Positions 56,241-64,000 of a stretch of 64,000 nucleotides of DNA are shown here, in pieces. The notes beneath the pieces are model-generated. The model ran no database searches. It had not been told where the DNA came from and saw nothing but the letters and a program-made list of their open reading frames with translations. This DNA is from Aradus depressus. Taxonomy: Eukaryota > Arthropoda > Insecta > Hemiptera > Aradidae. The translations under genes and the position numbers were made by a program. Where the stretch lies: positions 17,225,079 through 17,289,078 of the forward strand of contig OY759215.1 in NCBI GenBank assembly GCA_963662175.1. Reading direction: 5' to 3'. Each line of letters begins with the position of its first letter. Position 1 is the stretch's first letter.

Positions 56241-56734
56241 TGACAAACGAGACCAGAAAACGATGATAAGCGAAATACTTGTAAACAAATCTATCTCAAG
56301 TACACAAGTGCTTTAACTGTGGTACTTAATTGTACATTATGTAACATTTTGTTTACACAACATTTTAATAATAATATTAAACCATTATAAAAATAACAGT
56401 ATTAATAAAATAATTTGTTGGATCCGATTATTGTGTTAGCATTTAATGGATATTGTGTTATTATACAAAGCTCTTCAACTGTTAATGAAATAACTTAAAT
56501 GATACGGAACCTATTATTTGTTTTATTACCTTAGCTAACAGTTAATGAACTAACCGCAATCACTGGAGTTTGCTTACATGACTGGGAAGCGAGGAAATCT
56601 GAGCAATGTTCCACTCATTGATGCCCAAGGAATGGGGAGTAGTGTTGGACAAACGCGCTATTACTGGGCAGTTTCTACCATCTATTACTGCTACTTAGTA
56701 GCAGTTATAAATAACAGATAAATTATTAGCTAGT
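56241..56734. other. No gene recognised
   Basis: AT-rich, nothing recognised. Confidence 0.4.
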
Positions 56735-56875
56735 TATTGTCATATGCTCTGGTGGATATGAGTCGTCTCCACGAAGGGAGGGGTCTGACATTGTACAGGT
56801 TCGGGACCATTGCTTAACCTCCTATCCGAAGCTAAGTATCGAACCTGCGATCGTGAGCAACCGGCGCCCTCGACA
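56735..56875 (-). mobile_element. SINE fragment, heavily deleted
   Basis: TCTGGTGGATATGAG, GGGACCATTGCTTAACC and ACCTGCGATCGTGAG mark both halves; most of the middle is missing. Confidence 0.55.
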
Positions 56876-57204
56876 GATAACAGTTGAACTGCATCTCATG
56901 AAACTGGTCGAACGGAACAGTGACTTCCCCTAAGTGTCGTCCTTAGGGGTTCTGGTTACACTAGAATTTCATGTAAATACATTTTTATAAATTGCTAAGT
57001 AACATATTTTTCTACGTAAATGTTTTTTTTTTTTTTATATATAAACAGGGGGAAGAGTTGAAGGACAACATTATATAACTTTAGGAATAGGAATATACAA
57101 AGAGTAATATTCATTAGGGAAGCATTGAATTAAATTGCTGATGACATTATTCTTTTAGACGTCGGGATTTTATAGATTTGTTTTGGGAGATATTATTTTT
57201 TTAT

Positions 57205-57390
57205 CCTAGTAAGAGCTAGCGATATATTGGAGATTTATATTTTTGATCTGAGAGAGATGATTTTTTTTTTTGTCGACTAGTAAATACAGATATATTGGAG
57301 ATTTATATTTTTTAATCTTTGGAAGATTTTTTTTTTTTTTTTTTCGTCAACTAGAAAGAACTAGCGATATATATGAGATTTATAATGTAG
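57205..57390. repeat. Degenerate tandem repeat, three units of about 75 bp
   Basis: Each unit has GATATATTGGAGATTTATA followed by a T run and GTCGACTAG or GTCAACTAG. Confidence 0.7.
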
Positions 57391-57549
57391 TGTTAGTTGC
57401 CTACCTGAAATAGGAGGAACCGTATATTTGCTATTATTATTTAATAATAATAATGAGAATAATTAGTTAGGGAAGTAAGTTGAAGTAAAAGATATGTGAG
57501 ATACAGTTTTTTTACAACTTCTAAGTTGAGGAACGCGGACATATTGTGG

Positions 57550-57792
57550 AATTTGTATCAAATAAATAAAACAAACTTATTTTTTGAAATATTGTCTATT
57601 CCACTAAAGATATTTATAAAAATAAAACTACCGGTTTCGGCCTTACACCATCGTCAGGTCTAGTTATGAACTAGAGAAGTAGTTCATAACTGGACCTGAC
57701 GATGGTGTAAGGCCGAAACCGGTAGTTTTATTTTCATAAATATCTTTAGTGGAATAGACAATATTTCAAAAAATAAGTTTGTTTTATTTACA
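57550..57792. mobile_element. Inverted ribozyme-bearing element, helix III ACCGGT
   Basis: Near-perfect inverted arms of about 110 bp starting AAATAAAACAAACTTATTTT. Each arm has a hammerhead: minus 57662-57625 and plus 57692-57729. In order: helix I GGAC or TAGAC, CTGACGA, T, GG...CC with an internal TGTAAGG, GAAA, palindrome ACCGGT, A, GTTTT, which can pair with the helix I strand through C-G, A-U and G-U pairs. Arms include GTCTATTCCAC / GTGGAATAGAC. Confidence 0.7.
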
Positions 57793-57869
57793 GTTTTTTT
57801 AGTTAGGAGGTATGAGGGACGTTGCAGTTTAGTTTTCGGATTGAGCTCCTACTTTCCGTTCACATTTTT

Positions 57870-58035
57870 ATTGTGCCGATGTCGCTTAAAATCAGCAGAT
57901 GTCTTTCTTTGAAAGTTATATAAAATTTCGTGTCGATAAATTCATTCTGTCGGTTATCATGTTCACAGACAGATTTTTTTGAGGGGTTTCAGGGGGTTAG
58001 AAAATATGAAATTACGATGAAAAAACATTGAATTT
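57870..58035 (+). repeat. R3 fragment
   Basis: R3 3' third up to GAATTTCTGACCAG; its expected next segment (TGATTACATAACTTTCTC) appears at 58477, beyond the ribozyme fragment. Confidence 0.5.
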
Positions 58036-58039
58036 CTGA

Positions 58040-58160
58040 CCAGAATGTGGTTTCAAAAATCACTTTTGCACTTTGTGCTGACGATGGCATACGTCGAAAC
58101 TTTTATTGTGTATTTATTTTTGTGGCATTAGACAATATAAAAGTTAAACTAGTTCTTTCT
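58040..58160 (+). mobile_element. Solo ribozyme-bearing fragment
   Basis: CTGACGA (58078-58084), T, GGC-ATAC-GTC, GAAAC, then an arm with GGCATTAGACAATATAAAAG. Helix III is not palindromic here. Related to 15890 and 40290. Confidence 0.55.
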
Positions 58161-59089
58161 TTTTATTTATTGTATTAGCATTTTACTATATCGACCCAGA
58201 TCGCAGAAATCTCTTTTGATATTCATGAGATGATCAAACCAATGTAAATTCAACTTTTGACTTATGCAATCACTGTTTTCTGTGGAAAACGCTATCCGCT
58301 GTACACGAAATGTTGTGTGAAGGAGATTTAAATGCACGAAAGAATAGAATAGTCACATGATAAGTTCAAAAGTTAGGATTACGGTAGTGTGTGCTCATGC
58401 ATGCACCTAGGGATCTGAGCATCCAATGCTCTTTATCTCTTCACTGGAAGCGCTGGGCTTCCTCCTTACCTTGTCTGATTACATAACTTTCTCTATACTT
58501 ATTGCTAGTCGTAAATGTGTGATGTGCCGATTTTTAGGTAGTAAGAGTGGGAGGTGAAGGCTGCCATACAGAGGAGAGTAGCTAGAGGACTGCTATTATC
58601 TGATCTATGTTAGTGGGGCTGAGGGAAAGTGGATGTAGCTCTGAACAGGGGTACAAGGTCAGAGGTTGTACATTGAGAAGTGCCTCTATGCACCAATTTG
58701 GAAAGGAACTTCACTAAACAGTTCACTAGAGCAAAATCCTGGTCTAATATATGAATAAAAACTAATTAAATTGAAAATAATTGAGGTGCTCATAACAAAA
58801 ACAGCCCTTGTCAATTTTTCACGTTTTTGAGATTTCAGCGCATTCTTATAGTAGAAGATGTTACTAATAACCCTGTCAATAGTAGTACAAATAAGAAGGG
58901 CCCCTGTCTAGAGTTACAGACCAGAGAAATTTGACCGGTTCTGCAAAAACAACCCATGTCAACTGACAAGGGCATTTTTTGATGGAAATGATGGATTTAT
59001 GAATAAATGTGTAATAATATACTTTATATTTTATATACTTTCTATTTTTTAATATTATTTGTAAGTATTTTTTGACAAGCTTTATATAA
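58161..59089. other. No gene recognised
   Basis: Contains the stray R3 tail at about 58475-58515. Otherwise nothing recognised. Confidence 0.4.
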
Positions 59090-59430
59090 GGTTAGGTTTT
59101 ATGACTCATGCCCGGGCTTTAACTACGAGGTCATATCGCCTACTACCAGAGAGCTCTTTCGTCACTCTGGTGGACATGAGCCCGATTCTACTGTGGGAGT
59201 CCTAAATTTTGCCTACCCTAAATTTTTATTCACCTAGGGTAGGGGTCTTTAACGAGTACCTGACATCGTACAGGCTCGGGACCATCGCTTAACGTCCCAT
59301 CCGAAGGATGGCGTGCTTAAGTTTATTTAACCTCCCAAATAAAATAAACTAAAAGGCCTCGGTCGGGTTTCGAACCCACGATCTTGAGCTCAGAAGGCAA
59401 GCACGCATACCACTGAGCTACCGGCGCCCC
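59090..59430 (-). mobile_element. tRNA-derived SINE, full-length
   Basis: Complete head, body and a one- to two-pentamer tail. Confidence 0.9.
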
Positions 59431-59719
59431 CAGTGGATAAACAAGTTTTATTTATATTTGCGCCCTTTCTTATTTCATACAAAAACAACCCTTGTCAGTG
59501 AGTATTCAATTTCTGAGGGTTGGCTACCCCCCTTAAGCATAGCAGAGTTTGGCAAAATTTATGTCATTAGTTTACTAATATACCCAACTAAGCGTCAGCA
59601 AAAAATCATTTGAATTACTTGAACCTGAAAGAAGCACAAACGTTTATTCTTTTTCCTGAAAATTTGCTATTTTTGACTAGGGCTCTTTTTGTAATGAGCA
59701 CCTCAATTCAATTAAGTTT
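59431..59719. other. No gene recognised
   Basis: Nothing recognised. Confidence 0.4.
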
Positions 59720-60045
59720 TCGATCTCCCACCATAATCAATGTACCATTTGGGCTAAAAATTAATAAAATAAAATTAAAACTTCAATACCCTTATTAGAG
59801 TTTTTCTGGCAACTTGCCTGAAAATCAATAGGTGTCATCCTTATCTAAATACACATATAAAATTTCGTGTCAATACATTAATTCCATCAGGAGCTTTCGT
59901 GTTCCCAGACAGACATACGAACAGACATTTTTTTAAATATTTGTTTGGATACTAGGAATCGGAAAACATGAATTTTTGGCGAAAAACTCAACACTGACAG
60001 ATTACATAATGTCCCATATACTTGGTAGAGCTGGGGAAGTAGAAG
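59720..60045 (+). repeat. R3 copy
   Basis: Middle and 3' end: AAATACACATATAAAATTTC, TTCCATCAGGAGCTTTCGTG, ATGTCCCATATACTTGGTAG and GCTGGGGAAGT. Confidence 0.65.
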
Positions 60046-60255
60046 TGTTTGTTTTAACCAGAAAATTGTGAAATACATTTTGAAACCCATGACCCAACTT
60101 TTTTTGGGTCTCAAAACTAATCACAAAGCTTCATTCTTCAGATAGAAAATATCTAAAAAAGCAAAATAAAAACAACCAATTCCCCTCTTTACCTTCGATC
60201 TAGTTCGCAGAAAATTATTAGGTGCCTTATGGGATTTCGAATTTAAATATAAAAT

Positions 60256-60607
60256 TTCGAGAGGGCGCCGGTAGCTCAGTGGTATGCGTGCTTGTCTTCT
60301 GAGCTCAAGAACATGAGTTCGAAACCCGACCGAGGTCCTTAATTTATTTTATCTGGGAGGTAAAATAAACTTAAGCACGCCGTCCTTCGAATGGGACGTT
60401 AAGCAATGGTCCCGAGCCTGTACGTCAGGTATTCGTTAAAGGCCCCCTGCGCTAGGTAAATACAAATTTAGGGTAAGCAAATTTAGTTAGGACTTCCACA
60501 GTAGAGTCGGGCTCATGTCTACCAGAGAGACGATAGAGCGCTCTGGTAGTAGGTGATATGCTCTCGTAGTTAAAGCCCGGGCATGAGTCATAAAACCTAA
60601 CCTAACC
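60256..60607 (+). mobile_element. tRNA-derived SINE, full-length, nested in R3
   Basis: Head GGGCGCCGGTAGCTCAGTGG at 60264, tail ACCTAACCTAACCC. The left flank (ATTATTAGGTGCC, TATAAAATTTCG) is R3 text. Confidence 0.9.
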
Positions 60608-60889
60608 CATAAACCCATTTACTCTTGCATTTTTATTTGAACAAAGTTCATAAGTTATATAAATATTCTACATTTAACAACAAATATATAGATGCAGTTA
60701 AAAAAATTTTAAAAATAAGTATAATTAAGAAAATGTAAAAAAACTAATTTTTCAAGGCAAAAAAAAGTATTCGTTCAGAAGTAATTCTGATAATATTTTG
60801 TTTTATTAAGCATTAAAAGAGATTATTGAGATGATTGAGTATGAGGTTGAGGATTAAGAACATTGTTGCTATAAAAATATGTTGATGTC

Positions 60890-61345
60890 ATCAGTTTAGT
60901 TCATCTAGTAGTGAGAGATGGGTCGGAAATCACAAGAATTAGATTCTTCTACAAAAGATCATATAGTAGAATTGTTTAAGCAAGGTATGAGTTATCGTGA
61001 TATAGGTACAGTGATAAATCGTCCTCACTCGACAGTGCAGTATATTGTGAAAAAGTTTAAAATGGGTACTACGGACAATAAGAAGCGTTCAGGAAGACCG
61101 AAAGACCTCTCCACCCGACATACACGGTATCTTGTTAGAAAAGTAAGGAAAAACCCATCTATTAGCGCTCCAGCACTAGCCGCAGACATCGCTTCATCCT
61201 CAGGGACAGTGGTTACAGCCCAGACAGCGAGGAACCGCCCCATGAAGTCGGCTTTAGGAGCAGAGCAGCCAGGAAGAAACCTCTCATCTCCGAGAGAAAT
61301 AGAGTGAAGAGGCTCGAGTCAGCCGAACTCATACTGCCCCAAACC
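60890..61345 (+). pseudogene. Tc1-type transposase, N-terminal DNA-binding part
   Basis: From ATG at 60918: MGRKSQELDSSTKDHIVELF, QGMSYRDIGTVINRPHSTVQ and YIVKKFK, the first helix-turn-helix of Tc1-like transposases (the SYRDI..IINRP..TV.Y pattern), then SGRPKDLSTRHTRYLVR, the GRP linker and second helix-turn-helix, to TAQTARNR. A frameshift near 61240 moves the reading frame; the next segment continues with a conserved RAARKKPLISERNR-like stretch. The element breaks off near 61340, so the catalytic DDE domain is missing. No terminal repeats identified. Confidence 0.8.
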
Positions 61346-61565
61346 ATTATATAATCGCGTTTCATATCCAAAAACATTATTTGATACACAGTTATTTAAA
61401 TGTATGTTATTGTTTTATTTAGGTATTCATTTATAATTTTTTATTTAGACTTTTTTATTTATTCATTTATAATTGATTAGTATATAGATATTTATTTTAT
61501 TTATATGTTGTTATATTTACATTGTTTTTTAATTTGGTCTCTTTATTTTCTTCATCTCGCACATT

Positions 61566-61612
61566 GGGACCTGATGAAGGGACGTAAGAACGTCCTGAAA
61601 CATTGTTGAGAT
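61566..61612 (+). ncRNA. Hammerhead-like ribozyme core
   Basis: CTGATGA (61571-61577), helix II AGGgACGT-AAGA-ACGTCCT with one bulged G, GAAA (61597-61600), ACATTGT (helix III, closed over one base), T at the cleavage position. Helix II joins the core without the extra T seen in other families. Helix I is weak. Same family as 9200 and 14520. Confidence 0.5.
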
Positions 61613-62490
61613 AAAGAAACTTCAGTGAGTTTTTTTGAGAAATAGTTATCTTAATTTTTATTAAATTGAAAATTGTGTACTTATTATAAATGTATCAATG
61701 TATGAATTTTTTTTCTTATATATTTTTAAGTATTTATTTACTCAGTTTTTATTAATTCCATTTTACTTTTTGTAATAGTTTTGTTATTATGCACTGCAGC
61801 AACTGTTTTCCGGCTCAATTGCGACTTTTTTTTATAGTAGAGAAAATAGAAAATTTAATTTATATTCAGGGTAGAAGACATAGTTGACCCCTCCTCGCCC
61901 CTCCCCCACTCCACAGGGTAGGCCTCAATGTAAATAGAAACTTTTTTTTTTTTAAAATTTTCTTTAGCAACACTGGTTATTATTTTTTTTAGTTATTTAC
62001 TCATTTAGTTCGTTTATATTGGATTATTCATCTATTATTATTATTTTTCATTATTTTCTATATTTCACACATTGTGACTTTTGGAAGAATTATAAAAATA
62101 TTTATCATTATTTAAAATATAATTGAAAAGTGTATCTATTCTAGTATTATTATTTTTATATTAATTTATTTTCTAATAATTATTTATTCATTTTATTTTA
62201 TTTTTTACTATTACAGTCATTACTTATCTGATGTTTATCCGGCTTATGATTTACATACTGTTTATGAATCTAATTTATTCGCTATCTCGATGTATACATT
62301 TTTATGAATTATTCCATTACTATTTTATTGTTTGATGTAAATAAATATTATTATTATTATCAAGATATAGTTAGCAAAAAAATAAAATAAAAATACACGA
62401 AAATGATAACTACGATTTCTTTTCGTAACATTTTTAAAATGGTGTTATTAACTAAAAGTTGATGACTAAATTAGGTCAAATTAGGGGTGT
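61613..62490. other. AT-rich, no gene recognised
   Basis: Only short frames; many T-rich runs. Confidence 0.4.
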
Positions 62491-62511
62491 TTAGGATAGG
62501 GTACTTACAGT

Positions 62512-62745
62512 TGTGTCCATGATCCGTATGCACACGAGGACACTAGACAGTGGTGTGAAGCTAGGGGGAGGCCGGCTAGGGATATATACCTTGCCTGGTG
62601 GGGGTGGCTCCGGAGGGGGATGGAACAATGACATAACCGAGATCCTGGTGTCATCACCGTCTTCAGGAACATCTCCATAGCTCATCTGGCTGGTTATCTT
62701 CCGTAGAGTCTGGACGTAGAGGGTCCTTAACTTCTAGCACATCTC
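62512..62745 (-). CDS. Candidate exon of unknown protein
   Basis: The minus-strand frame is open from about 62745 and ends ...VCIRIMDTT at a strong donor, GTAAGTAC (62511-62504). It reads LRKITSQMSYGDVPEDGDDT, SVMSLFHPPPEPPPPGKVYI and PSRPPPSFTPL: hydrophilic, proline-rich, no domain I recognise. Its upstream part (KITSQMSYGDV) is the unit of the adjacent minisatellite. The start of the exon is unclear because of the repeats. It could belong to a gene whose other exons lie outside the window or could be a chance open frame. Confidence 0.3.
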
Positions 62746-63405
62746 CATAGCCCATCTGGCTGGTTATCTTCCGTAGAGCCTGGACGTAGAGGGTCCCTAA
62801 CTTCTAGCACATCTCCATAGCTCATCTGGCTGGTTATCTTCCGTAGAGTCTGGACGTAGAGGGTCCCTAACTTCTAGCACATCTCCATAGCTCATCTGGC
62901 TGGTTATTTTCCGTAGAGTCTGGACGTAGAGCGTTCCTAACTTCTAGCACATCTCCGTAGCTCATCTGGCTGGTTATCTTCCGTAGAGGGTCCCTAACTT
63001 CTAGCACATCTTCGTAGCTCATCTGGCTGGTTATCTTTCGTAGAGGGTCCCTAACTTCTAGCACATCTCCATAGCCCATCTGGCTGGTTATCTTCCGTAG
63101 AGTCTGGACGTAGAGGGTCCCTAACTTCTAGCACATCTCCATAGCCCATCTGGCTGGTTATCTTCCGTAGAGTCTGGACGTAGAGGGTTCCTAACTTCTA
63201 GCACATCTCCATAGCTCATCTGGCTGGTTATTTTCCGTAGAGTCTGGACGTAGAGCGTTCCTAACTTCTAGCACATCTCCATAGCTCATCTGGCTGGTTA
63301 TCTTCCGTAGAGGGTCCCTAACTTCTAGCACATCTTCGTAGCTCATCTGGCTGGTTGTCTTTCGTAGAGGGTCCCTAACTTCTAGCACATCTTCGTAGGT
63401 CATCT
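62683..63405. repeat. Minisatellite with 70- and 57-bp units
   Basis: About eleven units of ACATCTCCATAGCTCATCTGG...GGTCCCTAACTTCTAGC. The long unit is 70 bp; the short one lacks 13 bp (GTCTGGACGTAGA) and is 57 bp. A run of units from 62867 to 63080 is repeated, as a higher-order block, at 63191-63405. On the minus strand the 57-bp unit encodes the 19-residue MSYEDVLEVRDPLRKITSQ. Confidence 0.85.
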
Positions 63406-63414
63406 CTTTGGCCC

Positions 63415-63625
63415 AACATCAATAGGTCCTTATAACTTATAAGTTATAAGGCTCTGGTTTCATATGTAAAACTTAGTGTTAATTTATACCATCTATCGGG
63501 AGTTATCGCATTCACAGATATATAGGAAATTTTGGAATCAGGGAGTCAGAAAATATGAAATTGCGACGAAAACTCAATATATAATATCTGATTACATAAC
63601 TACTCCTATACATCGTATATCAGGT
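63415..63625 (+). repeat. R3 fragment
   Basis: TTTGGCCCAACATCAATAGG, ACCATCTATCGGGAGTTATC and the hairpin region CTCCTATACATCGTATATC. Confidence 0.6.
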
Positions 63626-64000
63626 GAAGTAAAAGACAAATACCCAATAAGATGGTGTTTGGCTCTTTGCCAACTCAGCTGGGAAAGAATACTGAATTGA
63701 AGGGAAACTGGCGGTAGTTAACTAGCGCGCTATCGTCCGGATCTTTCCCAGACCCCTGAAATCTGTTTGAACAAGGCACCGTGAGCATATCCTAATGGTA
63801 ACTTGGGAACTACCGTAACCATGGCCTCTGGCGTACTCCAGTTTAGTAACCTGTCTCTCTCCCACATTTAGAGAATCAAAATCAATATGTATATGTAAAT
63901 AAGAAATTATCAAAAGTACATTTTATTGAATAAAAATGCCTCTTTTTGCAAATAATCTACACTTATAATTGAGGAGTTTGAAGCCAGAGCGGACCAACCC
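63626..64000. other. No gene recognised
   Basis: Nothing supportable in the last 375 bases. Confidence 0.4.

Noticed and set aside
60120..60150. CTGAAGA on the minus strand as another hammerhead
   Set aside because: No helix II or GAAA follows at the right distance.
60264..60340. Possible functional tRNA genes
   Set aside because: A and B boxes belong to SINE heads; acceptor stems do not close properly and every copy continues into the SINE body.
62683..63405. CRISPR-like array
   Set aside because: Units are adjacent without spacers; this is a eukaryotic minisatellite.

Overview
This is a repeat-rich, AT-rich stretch of an arthropod nuclear genome, almost certainly an insect. The coding exons are spliced and separated by kilobase-scale introns. 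One gene is a neuronal choline transporter, and another encodes a resilin-like YGAP-repeat cuticle protein. The retroelements include an R1-like arthropod LINE, and a tRNA-derived SINE carries a tail of the insect telomeric pentanucleotide (TTAGG read on the other strand). I cannot name the order with confidence. Large introns and dense transposons would fit a hemipteran or another large-genome insect.

Genes. (1) 4268-14271, plus strand: the last four exons of the high-affinity choline transporter ChT (SLC5A7 family), with consistent phases and GT-AG junctions. The 5' exons lie outside the window. (2) 48125-22574, minus strand: a resilin-like structural protein. A 61-nt signal-peptide exon (48065-48125) joins in phase, across a proposed 23.1-kb intron, to a 2.4-kb terminal exon (22574-24951) of about 60 YGAP-type repeats. 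The first exon with the ATG was not found. (3) A weak candidate exon at 62512-62745 (minus), with a good splice donor, sits beside a 57/70-bp minisatellite that shares its sequence.

Mobile elements fill most of the rest: one 5'-truncated R1-like LINE with a single nonsense codon (30474-32785) and a shorter sister copy with a near-perfect target duplication (38124-38764); relics of other LINEs (1-502, 8640-8960); a pogo-like MITE, a Tc1 transposase relic, a 1.13-kb hAT-like element with an 8-bp target duplication, and several foldback elements; about 18 copies of one SINE; and about 20 copies or fragments of an unnamed family (called R3 here) with hairpins at both ends.

The most striking observation is a set of short elements that carry hammerhead-ribozyme cores (CTGANGA, helix II, GAAA). 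In most of them helix III is a perfect palindrome (ACTAGT, AGCCGGCT, ACCGGT, AGTACT, ACTATAGT), the layout expected of dimer-acting hammerheads in Penelope-like elements and animal retrozymes. Several occur as head-to-head inverted pairs, and three are flanked by clear 11-12 bp target duplications. No Penelope-type reverse transcriptase is visible in the window, so these look like non-autonomous elements moved by an enzyme encoded elsewhere.

Nested insertions give a relative order: ribozyme elements, the hAT-like element and SINEs have all landed in older R3 copies. ChT intron 2 also holds a decayed copy of part of the following exon.
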